Origin: JADJPO01 sp963825645
GTDB lineage: Bacteria; Actinomycetota; Actinomycetes; Actinomycetales; Kineosporiaceae
Direction: 5' to 3'
DNA length: 64,000 bases
NCBI GenBank assembly: GCA_963825645.1
Contig: CAWGTT010000002.1
Span: 372,001-436,000 of the forward strand
Positions 27,989 through 38,732 of this stretch are shown here, piece by piece. The stretch's first letter is position 1; each line of letters opens with the position of its first letter. The notes under the pieces were generated by a model. The model saw nothing but the letters and a program-made list of their open reading frames with translations. It was not told the DNA's origin and searched no databases. Both the position numbers and the translations under genes were made by a program.

Positions 27989-29353
27989 TTAGCCGACGCT
28001 CGTCCCGTCGCCTCCTGAGCGACCACTGGTGGCTGCCCTCGAGCAGCCGTCTGCCTTTGGCGAGACCTCGAGCAAGCGGCTGGTCAACGACCAGACCCGT
28101 CCGGCCCGTGCCCGTTGCGGGGTAGCCCAGGCGGCGCATTCGCCGTCGGTGGCGTGCTCGGTGAGCATCTCGGCCCACAGCGGCTCGATGAGCTGGTAGG
28201 TCACCAGCCGCTCCAGGTCGTGGTAGGCGTCGAAACCCCGCGGGGTGAGGCGGTAGCCGTGTGGGACGCGCCGCAGGAGGCCGAGGGCCACGAGAGGGGC
28301 GAGGCCTGCTCGTGCCGTGGCGGCGACGGCGCGGCCGTAGGAGTCGGCCAGGGCGGCACCGTCGATGCCGCCTGCGTAGGCCTGCCAGAAACCGTCGTAG
28401 GCGGCTCCGCACCAACGGCCCAGGTGCAGCCACCGCGCGATGGGCAGCCGGCCGGCCTCCACGGCCTCGGCATAGGCGGTGACCCCGAAGTGGTTGACGT
28501 AGAAGTCGCGCCCGGCGAACGAGGAGCTCCCGGCGCCCATCCCGAGGAACCTTCGCCGGGTGATCGAGGTGTAGGGCGGCGAGCCGCGGCGGTTGAACGT
28601 CCACACCGAGCGCCGCTCGTACCCCATCGACCGCGCCAGGTCGGTCACCTCGGCCAGGACAGCGTGCTCACGGCGGCGCAGGTGGGGGGCCTTGCCGAAC
28701 GGGGTGTACCCGAACCGCATCAACGGATAGGTCGAGACCTGGTCCACACCCAGGGCGAAGCAGGTACCGACGTCGTCCAGGAACGCCCCGGGGAACCTCC
28801 GGTCCTCCCAGGCCACGTCGACGATGAGGTCGACGTCCACGCAGCCGAACCGCCCCAGCGCGTTCTCGACGGCGGCGCGGCTCGCGGCCGCATCGTGCGG
28901 GCGGTGCAGGTGCTGCAGCACCGGGTCGCGGAAGGACTGGGCCCCGATGCTGACCGCCGTGATCCCCATTCCCGCCAGCCGGTCCAGCCGTTGCGGCGTG
29001 CCGTGGGTCGGCAGGACCTCCACCGCCCTCTCCCCCGTCACCGGGATCCGTGCGATCACTTCGGCGAGCTCGTCCGGGTAGAGCGTGGGTGTTCCCCCAC
29101 CGATGTACAAGGACGTGAACGGCTCACTCCCACGGGCTTCGGACTCCGCGACGTAGCCGTCGATTTCCCGGCGCAGTGCCGCGAAGTACCTTCGGGCCAG
29201 CTCGGGCTGTGCACGGACCTTGTTGTACGGGCAGAACGGGCAGATCCACTCGCAGAACGGAACATGCACGTACGCGCCGACGGGACCGTCGAACGACCCG
29301 AGCACATCCCCCACCCGCAGCCCTTCGACGGCGAGTGTCTGGGCGATGCTCAC
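27989..29353 (-). CDS. HemN/HemW-like radical SAM protein
   Basis: The 454-residue protein has the radical SAM cluster motif C34-x3-C38-x2-C41 (FCEWICPFC) and the SAM-binding glycines YIGGGTPT. The HemN-type block SIGAQSFRDPVLQHLHRPHD follows, then a C-terminal winged-helix-like HemN_C region. Coproporphyrinogen dehydrogenases use Cx3Cx2C like this one. Many homologues (HemW-like) instead bind heme or serve specialised pathways, so heme synthesis is not assured. The last 30 residues are low-complexity. GGAGG upstream of GTG 29353 gives a good start. It lies between purL and a Gfo/Idh/MocA gene, all on the minus strand. Confidence 0.85.
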   Translation of the reverse strand: MSIAQTLAVEGLRVGDVLGSFDGPVGAYVHVPFCEWICPFCPYNKVRAQPELARRYFAALRREIDGYVAESEARGSEPFTSLYIGGGTPTLYPDELAEVIARIPVTGERAVEVLPTHGTPQRLDRLAGMGITAVSIGAQSFRDPVLQHLHRPHDAAASRAAVENALGRFGCVDVDLIVDVAWEDRRFPGAFLDDVGTCFALGVDQVSTYPLMRFGYTPFGKAPHLRRREHAVLAEVTDLARSMGYERRSVWTFNRRGSPPYTSITRRRFLGMGAGSSSFAGRDFYVNHFGVTAYAEAVEAGRLPIARWLHLGRWCGAAYDGFWQAYAGGIDGAALADSYGRAVAATARAGLAPLVALGLLRRVPHGYRLTPRGFDAYHDLERLVTYQLIEPLWAEMLTEHATDGECAAWATPQRARAGRVWSLTSRLLEVSPKADGCSRAATSGRSGGDGTSVG

Positions 29354-29513
29354 CGGATCCTCCGACGCTCACTGGCCACCACACCGTCACCCTCCTCCGC
29401 CCTCGAGCGCCATGACCCGGGTCCAACGCCTCGAACCACGACCCATGGTGGGAATCATCGACGAGGAGGTAGGGCGCCTCATCGAGGACTGTCGCGAGAG
29501 GAAGACGACTGCC

Positions 29514-32500
29514 TCACCCGACGAAAGCACGGGCGTTGCGGAACATCCGCAGCCAGGGGCTCTCGGCGACCGATGGTCGCGGTGTCCACGACATCTGCGC
29601 GTTGCGGGCGACCCGCTCGGGGTGCGGCATCATCGCGGTGAACCGGCCGTCGGAGGTGGTCACTGCGGTCAGCCCCTCCGGGGAGCCGTTGGGGTTGAAC
29701 GGGTAGGACGTCGCCGCCCCGCCGCGGTGGTCGGCGAAGCGAGCGACCCGGTGCACCGCGGCGGCGTCCCCCCGGGCATCGAAGTTCGCGAACCCCTCGC
29801 CGTGGGCCACCGCGATCGGGATCAGCGACCCCGCCATCCCCGCAGTGAACAGAGACGGTGAGTCGAGCACCTCCACTAGGGTCAGCCGGGCCTCGTACTG
29901 CTCGGAGAGATTCCGGGTGAACCGCGGCCAGGCCTCGGCTCCCGGGATCAGGTCGGCGAGTGCCGCGAACATCTGGCAGCCGTTGCAGATGCCCAGGCCG
30001 AACGTATCCCCGCGACCGAAGAACGCCGAGAACATCTCGGTCAGCGCCGGGCTGAACAGCACCGACCGGGCCCAGCCCTCCCCGGCACCGAGGGTGTCGC
30101 CGTAGGAGAACCCGCCGCAGGCGACCAGCCCGACCACGTCGGTGAGGTCGAACCGTCCGGACTGGAGGTCGGTCATGTGCACGTCGTAGGTGTCGAACCC
30201 CGCCCGGTCGAAGGCGAACGCGGTCTCGACGTGGGAGTTCACGCCCTGCTCGCGCAGGATGGCGACCATGGGCCGTACCCCCCGCGTGACGTAGGGCGCG
30301 GCGACGTCGTCCGTCGGGTCGAAGGTGGCCGCTACCACCAGGCCGGGATCGTCGTCCGCCCCGACCGCGGCGTGCTCGGCGTCCGCGCAGCCGGGGTTGT
30401 CCCGCAGCCGGCAGATCCGCCAGGACACCTCGTCCCAGGCCTGAGCCAGATCACGGACCGCCTCATCCAGCACGGGGACGTCCGCGATCGAGACGCGCAC
30501 CCGCCGTTCGGTTCTCACGTGGCCGACCAGGTGGCTCAGGTCACCGATCCCGTTCCTGGCGAGTACGGCCTCCACCTCGCCGACCCGGTTCGCCGGCACC
30601 TCGAGCAGCACACCGAGCTCCTCGGCGAACAGAGACGCGACCGAATCCACGCTCAGCTCGAGGCCGCATCCGCCGGCGAAGGCCATCTCACAGGCGGCGG
30701 CCCACACGCCGCCGTCCGACCGGTCGTGGTAGGCCGAGACCAGCCCCGCGGCACGCAGGTCGTTCACCGCGTCCACCAGCGCGACCAGCCGGGAAGGGTC
30801 GTCCAGGTCGGGCACCTGTCCGCCGAAGCGGCCCCGGGTCTGGGCGAGGATCGAGCCACCGAGCCGGTCCTTGGAGCCCCCCAGGTCAACCAGCACCAGA
30901 ATGCTCGGCGCAGAGTCGGTTCCACGCAGCTGCGCGGTCATCGTGTCCCGCACGTCGTCCAGCGCCGCGAACGCCGAGACCACCAGCGAGACCGGCGAGG
31001 TCACCTGCCGGTTCGCACCCGATTCGGGCTCGACCCAACGGGTCCGCATCGACAGCGAGTCCTTGCCGACCGGCACCGAAACCCCCAGCGCCGGGCACAG
31101 TTCCATCGCCACGGCGTGCACCGTGTCGTACAGCGCCGCATCTTCACCCGGCTCGCCGCAGGCGGCCATCCAGTTGCACGACAGCTTGACCCCGCGCAAC
31201 GTGATCTGCGCCGCCAGCAGGTTGGTGATCGCCTCCCCGACGGCCATTCGACCCGAGGCCGGGGCGTCGACGGCCGCGATCGGCATCCGCTCCCCCGAGG
31301 CCATGGCCTCGCCGGCGAAGGAGCTGTGATCGGCCAGGGTGACCGCGACGTCGGCCACCGGCACCTGCCACGGACCGACCATCTGGTCGCGGTGCGACAG
31401 CCCGCCCACCGTTCGGTCGCCGATCGTGATCAGGAACCGCTTGCTCGCCACGCTCGGGTGCCGCAACACCGCGTACGCCGCCTCGCGAAGATCGAGCCCG
31501 GCGAGCTCGAGGCCCTCTCCGCGCCGGGCCACGCGGACGACGTCCCGCCGCATCCGGGGCGGCTTGCCGAGCAGCACCGCCATCGGCATGTCGATCGGCC
31601 TGTCGTCTGTCGGCACGTCCTCCGGCCCCGGAGCCAGCACGAGCCGGCCGTCGTCCCGAGCCACGCCGACCACGGCGAACGGGCAGCGCTCCCGCTCGCA
31701 CAACGCGGCGAACGCCGGCAGTGAGTCGGCGGCCAGCGCGATCACATACCGCTCCTGGCTCTCGTTGCACCAGACCTCCTTGGGCGCGAGGCCCGACTCC
31801 TCCAGCGGCACTGCGGAGAGGTCGAACCGCGCCCCCAGCCCCGCGCCGTCCACCAGCTCGGGGAAGGCGTTCGACAGCCCACCGGCGCCGACGTCGTGCA
31901 CAGCCAGGATCGGGTTGTCCGCGCCCAGGCTCCAGCAACCGGTGATCACCTCCTGGGCCCGACGCTGGATCTCGGGGTTGCCCCGCTGCACCGAGTCGAA
32001 GTCAAGATCGGCGGCGTTCACCCCCGCCGCCATGGAAGACGCTGCCCCGCCACCCATGCCGATCCGCATCCCGGGCCCGCCGAGCTGGACCAGCAGAGTC
32101 CCTGCGGGAAAGGAGACCTTACGGGTCTGGTCGGCGTCGATGCTGCCCAGCCCACCGGCACTCATGATCGGTTTGTGGTAGCCGCGCCGGACGCCGTCCA
32201 CCGTCTGCTCGTAGACCCGGAAGAACCCGCCCAGGGCCGGCCGGCCGAACTCGTTGTTGAACGCGGCCGCCCCGATCGGACCTGCAGTCATGATCTCCAA
32301 CGGTCTCGCGAGATGAGCCGGAGCACCGTACTTCTCGCGCTCCCAGGGCTCCTCGGTGCCCGGAAGATGGAGGTTCGAGACCACGAACCCCGTCAAGCCC
32401 GCCTTGGGCTGCGAGCCGCGCCCGGTCGCGCCCTCGTCACGGATCTCCCCACCCGCCCCGGTCGCGGCCCCTGGGAACGGGGAGATCGCCGTCGGGTGGT

Positions 32501-33431
32501 TGTGCGTCTCGACCTTCATCAGCACGTGGGCGGTCGTCGGGCGGGCGGTGTAACGGCTTGGCCGGTCAGGGGTCTGCGGCAGCCACCGCTGCACCGTATG
32601 GCCCTGCATGATCGAGGCGTTGTCGGTGTAGGCCACGATCGTGCCCTGGCCCGCCACCTGCTCGGTGTGCCGGATCATGCCGAACAGCGAACGCGTCTGC
32701 GCCTGCCCGTCCACGACGAAGTCAGCGTTGAAGATCTTGTGCCGGCAGTGCTCGGAGTTCGCCTGAGCGAACATCATCAGCTCGACGTCGGTCGGGTTGC
32801 GCCGCAGCGCGGTGAACGCCTCGACCAGGTAGTCGATCTCGTCCTCGGACAGGGCCAGCCCGAACGCGGCGTCAGCCTTCTCCAGGGCGAGGCGACCTGC
32901 ACCGAGCACATCCACGTGCTGCATCGGCTCAGCCTCGCGCTCGACGAACAGCGCCGCCGCCGCCTCCCGGCCGGGCAGCGCCGTCTCGGTCATCCGGTCG
33001 TGCAGCAGCGCGGCGCAGGCGGCCCAGATGTGCTCGGGGAGCGGATCCGACGATGCGAGCCTCAGGTGGTACTCCGTCACCCGTTCCACCCGGTGGACGT
33101 CGATCCCACAGTTGTGGGCGACGTCGGTCGCCTTCGAGGCCCACGGCGAGATCGTGCCCAGCCGGGGGCCGACCACCACCAGAGCGACCGGGACGCCGTC
33201 CTGCTGCGGGCTCACGTACGGCTCGCCGTAGGTGAGGAGCCGGGTGACGGTCGCGGCGGTCCGCACATCGAGCGGGCGCTCGCCGGCGACCCAGTGGACG
33301 TACCGAGCGCTGATCCCACTGACCTGCGGAGCGATCACGCGCAGCCGGTCGAGCAGGGCGCGGGCGCGGAACGGCGATAGGGCGTTGCCGCCCTCGACGG
33401 TGGTCAGCTCGTACTCGTGCGACGAGGCCAT
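29514..33431 (-). CDS. purL: phosphoribosylformylglycinamidine synthase, long single-chain form
   Basis: The 1305-residue enzyme is the large PurL type. It has an N-terminal PurS-like domain, a linker, two AIRS-like halves (motifs NSEHCRHKIFNADF, VETHNHPTAISPFPGAATGAGGEIRD) and a C-terminal class I glutaminase domain with the nucleophile cysteine in GICNGCQMF. It also has the AHGEGF histidine. It converts FGAR to FGAM with glutamine and ATP in de novo purine synthesis. Most actinobacteria instead use separate PurS, PurQ and small PurL. Here the long form stands away from purM-purF. ATG 33431 is preceded by a weak site. Confidence 0.97.
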   Translation of the reverse strand: MASSHEYELTTVEGGNALSPFRARALLDRLRVIAPQVSGISARYVHWVAGERPLDVRTAATVTRLLTYGEPYVSPQQDGVPVALVVVGPRLGTISPWASKATDVAHNCGIDVHRVERVTEYHLRLASSDPLPEHIWAACAALLHDRMTETALPGREAAAALFVEREAEPMQHVDVLGAGRLALEKADAAFGLALSEDEIDYLVEAFTALRRNPTDVELMMFAQANSEHCRHKIFNADFVVDGQAQTRSLFGMIRHTEQVAGQGTIVAYTDNASIMQGHTVQRWLPQTPDRPSRYTARPTTAHVLMKVETHNHPTAISPFPGAATGAGGEIRDEGATGRGSQPKAGLTGFVVSNLHLPGTEEPWEREKYGAPAHLARPLEIMTAGPIGAAAFNNEFGRPALGGFFRVYEQTVDGVRRGYHKPIMSAGGLGSIDADQTRKVSFPAGTLLVQLGGPGMRIGMGGGAASSMAAGVNAADLDFDSVQRGNPEIQRRAQEVITGCWSLGADNPILAVHDVGAGGLSNAFPELVDGAGLGARFDLSAVPLEESGLAPKEVWCNESQERYVIALAADSLPAFAALCERERCPFAVVGVARDDGRLVLAPGPEDVPTDDRPIDMPMAVLLGKPPRMRRDVVRVARRGEGLELAGLDLREAAYAVLRHPSVASKRFLITIGDRTVGGLSHRDQMVGPWQVPVADVAVTLADHSSFAGEAMASGERMPIAAVDAPASGRMAVGEAITNLLAAQITLRGVKLSCNWMAACGEPGEDAALYDTVHAVAMELCPALGVSVPVGKDSLSMRTRWVEPESGANRQVTSPVSLVVSAFAALDDVRDTMTAQLRGTDSAPSILVLVDLGGSKDRLGGSILAQTRGRFGGQVPDLDDPSRLVALVDAVNDLRAAGLVSAYHDRSDGGVWAAACEMAFAGGCGLELSVDSVASLFAEELGVLLEVPANRVGEVEAVLARNGIGDLSHLVGHVRTERRVRVSIADVPVLDEAVRDLAQAWDEVSWRICRLRDNPGCADAEHAAVGADDDPGLVVAATFDPTDDVAAPYVTRGVRPMVAILREQGVNSHVETAFAFDRAGFDTYDVHMTDLQSGRFDLTDVVGLVACGGFSYGDTLGAGEGWARSVLFSPALTEMFSAFFGRGDTFGLGICNGCQMFAALADLIPGAEAWPRFTRNLSEQYEARLTLVEVLDSPSLFTAGMAGSLIPIAVAHGEGFANFDARGDAAAVHRVARFADHRGGAATSYPFNPNGSPEGLTAVTTSDGRFTAMMPHPERVARNAQMSWTPRPSVAESPWLRMFRNARAFVG

Positions 33432-33644
33432 GGGCGGGGGTCTCCCGAGGGTCCTGCAGGGGCGGCTACCGGCGCCAGGCTACCGGCCGGGCGCCTCCGC
33501 GAGGTCCGCCCTCTCCAGTAGGGCGCGGCCACCTTGGTCCCGGTCCGGCTCACCGCTTCGTTCGCACACTGAGTCACTGAAGTGGGTGTCGGTGAACTGC
33601 GAGGACGTCCCTCCACGAGGAGGAAGCGGGACGAGGAGCTTGCA

Positions 33645-34508
33645 ATGACGACCTCGGAGCCGTTCGTCGTCAAGGACGGGCTGGCCGTTTACCACGTCGG
33701 TCGGGGCGAGCCCGTCCTGCTGATGCCCGGGCCCCACCGGTTCCAACGGCCCGGGCTGCGCAGCGCCGATGCCCTGATCGACGGGCTGGTGGCGCTCGGA
33801 CGATCGGTGGTCACCTTCGACCCGCCCGCCTCCGGATACTCGACGCGTCCGGCACACCTGGGGATGGCCGAGATGCACGGCTGCACCGAGGAGGCACTCG
33901 CTGCGTGCGGGATCGTCGAGCCGGTGGATGCCCTCGGCCACAGCATGGGCGGGCTGACCCTGCTGGCCTACGTCCTGGACCGCCCCGCGCCCGTCCGGGC
34001 CCTGGTCCTGGTGGGTACCGGCACCGGAGGGCCGGCGTACATGCGGGCACCGCACGCGTTGTGGAACCGCACCCACCGCGGCTACACCGGCCTTGCCGTG
34101 CTAGGAGGCCTGCACCTGCTCCTGCGCCGCCGCGGCAGCGAACGGCTGCTCAACAACTACATCGAGCGTCGGTCGTTCTATGACCGCGTCCACGTCCAGC
34201 CAGGGCCCATCACCGCGGCCGACTGGCTGCGCCCCGGCGAGGGTCGAGCCGACTGGCACACCATCGCCCGCAAGCTCGACTACACCGACCGCCTCGGTGA
34301 GATCGTCCGTCCGGTGCTTGTGCTGTGCGGGGTCCATGACCCGCAGTTCCCAGTCGCCTGCTCGCGACAACTGGCCGAGGGGATCGGCAGCTCGCACTTG
34401 GTCCTGTTCGATCAGAGTGGCCACTACCCGTTCATCGAGGAACCCGATCGGTTCTGGACGGCGGTCGCACAGTTCCTCGGCAGCACTCGCATGCCGGTAC
34501 CGCCGTGA
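33645..34508 (+). CDS. alpha/beta-hydrolase fold protein
   Basis: The 287-residue hydrolase has the nucleophile elbow GHSMGG (A-L-G-H-S-M-G-G near residue 103) and the acid aspartate in VLCGVHDPQFP. The catalytic histidine is in FDQSGHYPFIEEP. A cap domain lies between. Substrate classes include esters, lactones and haloalkanes and are not predictable here. GAGGAG (33633-33638) supports ATG 33645. It is followed by a DUF1059 gene in the same direction. Confidence 0.9.
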   Translation: MTTSEPFVVKDGLAVYHVGRGEPVLLMPGPHRFQRPGLRSADALIDGLVALGRSVVTFDPPASGYSTRPAHLGMAEMHGCTEEALAACGIVEPVDALGHSMGGLTLLAYVLDRPAPVRALVLVGTGTGGPAYMRAPHALWNRTHRGYTGLAVLGGLHLLLRRRGSERLLNNYIERRSFYDRVHVQPGPITAADWLRPGEGRADWHTIARKLDYTDRLGEIVRPVLVLCGVHDPQFPVACSRQLAEGIGSSHLVLFDQSGHYPFIEEPDRFWTAVAQFLGSTRMPVPP

Positions 34509-34585
34509 CGTCGGATGGGGACCACGCCCGCGCGCTACGGTCACCAGATCGGCAGACGTCGACCCAGACGCCCCAGGAGGTTGGC

Positions 34586-34768
34586 ATGGAAGCGATCAAG
34601 GTCGTCCGGTGCCAGTGCGGCGAGGAGATGCGCGGCCCGGAGGCGGAGCTCATCCCGGCGGTGCAGCGGCACGGCCGGGACGTGCACAACATGGAGGCCA
34701 CACCGGAACAGATCCTGGCCATCGCCGTCCCGGTGACGCCAGGCCCCAGGGCGGCCCCGGCGCCGTGA
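34586..34768 (+). CDS. DUF1059 small protein
   Basis: This 60-residue protein has the DUF1059 pattern: VVRCQCGEEMRGPEAELIPAVQRH, then DVHNMEATPEQILA. The two cysteines near the start (C-x-C) and the H...H-x-M segment suggest metal or redox binding, but the family has no assigned function. AGGAGG ahead of ATG 34586 is strong. Its TGA overlaps the next gene's GTG, suggesting translational coupling. Confidence 0.85.
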   Translation: MEAIKVVRCQCGEEMRGPEAELIPAVQRHGRDVHNMEATPEQILAIAVPVTPGPRAAPAP

Positions 34769-35262
34769 CCCGTCGGCCGATCCCCGGGTTCGACGTCGAG
34801 GGACCGGTGCAGGCCGAAGTCTTCGTGCTGTGGCTCGACGGGGACGTCCCCGCTCTGACCGGACCCTGCGGCCCGCAGGCGTGGTACCTGGAGGTGGGCT
34901 CCGACGAGGACCCGCTCGACGTCGTCGCCGCCGCTGTCCGTCGGGTGCTGGGTGAGCCGGTGGTGGTCCACTCGACGTCGTGGCGACGCAGTCGCGGCGC
35001 CGTCGTTCTCAGCTTCGTCACGGTGATCCCTGCCGAGCAGGTCGTGTCGATGCCGTCGGTGCCCGTGGTGCGTTCCGACCTGGCGCGCAACACCGCGACG
35101 ACCGCCCCGCAGTCCGTCGCGACCGGACAGGTCCTCGAACACGGGCTGCGCCATCTGGCTTGGCTGGTCCAGGACGACCCGGTCGTCTCCGAACGGCTCG
35201 GCGGCCCCTGGCGGACCCGGCTCGCGACCTATGTGCCGGAGCCCTTCCGTCACCTTCGGTAG
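34765..35262 (+). CDS. hypothetical protein coupled to DUF1059
   Basis: GTG 34765 overlaps the stop of the DUF1059 gene by 4 bases, which fixes the start. The 165-residue product has a beta-rich N-terminal half (EVFVLWLDGDVPALTGPCGP, then SRGAVVLSFVTVIPAEQ). The helical C-terminal half contains GLRHLAWLVQDDPVVSERLG. I do not recognise the family. The coupling suggests it works with the small DUF1059 protein. Confidence 0.7.
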   Translation: MTRRPIPGFDVEGPVQAEVFVLWLDGDVPALTGPCGPQAWYLEVGSDEDPLDVVAAAVRRVLGEPVVVHSTSWRRSRGAVVLSFVTVIPAEQVVSMPSVPVVRSDLARNTATTAPQSVATGQVLEHGLRHLAWLVQDDPVVSERLGGPWRTRLATYVPEPFRHLR

Positions 35263-35303
35263 GACGCCAAGGATCCGTACAGAAACGACCAACCCGGTAG
35301 CGA

Positions 35304-35762
35304 TCAGCCGTCCGAGCCGGTGGTCACCAGCACGCCGCCCATCCGCGCTGTCGCCCGTACGTTCAGGGTGGGGGCGTCGTCCGGTAGGTCGTCGGGGCCG
35401 GTCACCCGAACCTCGACCCCGCCCGCCATCGCGTGCTCGTCCACATCGACGGCCCAACCCGCCGGGACCATGATCTGAACCCCGCCCATGGTCGCGGCCA
35501 CGTCCAGGGTGGCCCCGGTGGCGTCCAACGTGGCCGCGCGCAGGTCGAGCTCGACACCGCCCACCCAGGCCAGGACAGACCCCGCCCGCAGGCGGAGGGC
35601 TCTGCTGCGGAACCGCTTGCCCCCCACGACGGCGGCCACCCGGAACTCGTCGCTGTCCTCGTCCCCTTGAGCCAGCCGTCGAGCGACGACCTGCCCGGCG
35701 ACGAACAGGACGGCCTCGACGCCGACCCACACCAGCAACGGCCTGCGGACCTTGCTCCACAC
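35304..35762 (-). CDS. membrane-anchored LiaF-like domain protein
   Basis: The 152-residue product has one hydrophobic segment near the N-terminus (LLVWVGVEAVLFVAGQVVA). A beta-helical repeat region follows (LRAGSVLAWVGGVELDLRAA, ...TMGGVQIMVPAGWAVDV, ...MAGGVEVRV). That region matches the C-terminal cell-wall-active antibiotics response domain of LiaF-type proteins. Such domains sense or modulate envelope stress. GTG 35762 is preceded by GGAGG at suitable distance. It is divergent from the ABC-F gene. Confidence 0.7.
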   Translation of the reverse strand: MWSKVRRPLLVWVGVEAVLFVAGQVVARRLAQGDEDSDEFRVAAVVGGKRFRSRALRLRAGSVLAWVGGVELDLRAATLDATGATLDVAATMGGVQIMVPAGWAVDVDEHAMAGGVEVRVTGPDDLPDDAPTLNVRATARMGGVLVTTGSDG

Positions 35763-35848
35763 GGCGACACCTCCGTCACAGCCATTCGATGCCGCCACGC
35801 TGTCAGCGGTCGCCCCTGGCGTCCAGACCGCACAGCGCACGACGGCTG

Positions 35849-35854
35849 TAGCGT
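35849..35854 (+). promoter_or_regulatory. -10 box upstream of the ABC-F gene
   Basis: TAGCGT lies 9 nt before ATG 35864 with no ribosome-binding site, giving a leader of only a few bases at most. The same hexamer precedes the HNH gene. Confidence 0.35.
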
Positions 35855-35863
35855 CGCCTCGTC

Positions 35864-37513
<1,650 letters not shown>

Positions 37514-37523
37514 CAGGGGCGGA

Positions 37524-38093
37524 TTACCACCGATGCGCGACGTCGACCACGAGGCGTGATCCCGATCCGGGGCCGTCCAGCACGAACACCCGGAACGGCA
37601 ATCTGGCCCGCACGCCCACGCCGACCGTGCTGGTGGCTTCGAACGAGCCTCCCCAGGCGGCCTGACGGAACGTGCGGAACCCCCTCACATCGGCCAGCCA
37701 TGCCGAGTTCGGCGGGGCGTACGTCGGGTGGTAGTTCTCGTCATAGCCACTCGCGCCGACCACGACCTGCAGCTTCGCCCCGCCCTCGAGCGGCACGATG
37801 AACCCGGAGCCGTCCCTCGCGACGTAGTCCACGTACCGCACCCAGTACCGGCCGGCACCCCCGTCGATGTCGAGTACGAGCCGGTCGTAGCAGGTATGCC
37901 GTCCGGCTCGGACGTCCGCCACCGTCGGGACGGGTCCGGAGCCAGCCGGCGAGCCCTGCTTCGGCAGCGACCCCCAGGTGATCCCGCAGTACGGCTGGGC
38001 CGCCACGGACGCCGGGCCCGTCGCCACCGACCCCAACAACACCATCGACGCGACGGCTGTCACCGTCGCCAGCTTCGTGCGCCACTGCCTCAT
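37524..38093 (-). CDS. secreted AMIN-like domain protein (copy 1)
   Basis: The 189-residue protein has a signal peptide (LATVTAVASMVLLGSVATGP) and a mature part beginning with AQPYCGITWGSLPKQ. The body contains VRAGRHTCYDRLVLDIDG, the PLEGGAKLQV strand and the end GSRLVVDVAHRW. This resembles the AMIN-like domain seen in actinobacterial lipoproteins and secreted proteins. It is 60-70% similar by eye to the next upstream gene and shares its exact C-terminal sequence, so the pair is a tandem duplication. GTG 38096 is an alternative start 3 bases earlier; GGAGGAGGG precedes both. Confidence 0.8.
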   Translation of the reverse strand: MRQWRTKLATVTAVASMVLLGSVATGPASVAAQPYCGITWGSLPKQGSPAGSGPVPTVADVRAGRHTCYDRLVLDIDGGAGRYWVRYVDYVARDGSGFIVPLEGGAKLQVVVGASGYDENYHPTYAPPNSAWLADVRGFRTFRQAAWGGSFEATSTVGVGVRARLPFRVFVLDGPGSGSRLVVDVAHRW

Positions 38094-38168
38094 CACGATT
38101 CCCTCCTCCGTGCCGACATCTCCCGGTCAGTCGGGAGAAGCCGGCACTGTGCTGTGGACGCCCGCGAA

Positions 38169-38732
38169 CTACCAGCGGTGCGCGACGTCGACCACGAGCC
38201 GCGATCCCGATCCGGGACCCTCGAGCACGAAGACCCGGAACGGGAGCCGTGCCCGCACGCCGAGACCGACGGTGGTGCGACCCTCCATCGCCCCGGCCCA
38301 CGCGACCTGGCGGAACGTGCGGTACCCGGTGACGTCGACCACATGCGACGCATCCGCCGGCGCGAACGTCGGGTCCGCGTTCATGTCGAAAGCGCCGGCG
38401 CCGCCCCCGACGTGCAGCTTCGCCCCGCCCTCCAGCGGCACGACCGTCCCAGAACCATCAATCCGCACCTGGTCGACGTACTGGACCCAGTAGTCGTACG
38501 CACGTCCATCGACGTCTACCACCAGCCGGTCGAAGCATGAGTGCCGACCGGCCCGGACGTCGACGACCGTCCCGGGGACGCGAGGAGTCTGCGGTGCCTG
38601 CTTCGGCAACGACCCCCAGGCGATCCCGCAATACGGCTCTGCCGCAGACGCAGACCCCGTCGCCACCGAGCCCGCCATGGCCATTGATGCGGCGACGGTT
38701 CCCGCCGCCATGATCTTCCGCCACGCCCTCAT
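38169..38732 (-). CDS. secreted AMIN-like domain protein (copy 2)
   Basis: The 187-residue protein parallels copy 1: signal peptide (AAGTVAASMAMAGSVATGSA), then EPYCGIAWGSLPKQ, VRAGRHSCFDRLVVDVDG and the identical end GPGSGSRLVVDVAHRW. The conserved Cys pair (PYCG and HxCxDR) could form a disulfide after export. Function is unknown. It lies 75 bases upstream of copy 1 on the same strand, with a separate GAGGGAG ribosome-binding site. Confidence 0.8.
   Translation of the reverse strand: MRAWRKIMAAGTVAASMAMAGSVATGSASAAEPYCGIAWGSLPKQAPQTPRVPGTVVDVRAGRHSCFDRLVVDVDGRAYDYWVQYVDQVRIDGSGTVVPLEGGAKLHVGGGAGAFDMNADPTFAPADASHVVDVTGYRTFRQVAWAGAMEGRTTVGLGVRARLPFRVFVLEGPGSGSRLVVDVAHRW

Noticed and set aside
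26777..29641. Long plus-strand frames over the Gfo/Idh/MocA and radical SAM genes
   Set aside because: Both are mirror frames of recognised proteins and lack ribosome-binding sites.
30177..33380. Long plus-strand open frames opposite purL
   Set aside because: Antisense to an unambiguous 1305-residue PurL; no motif of their own.
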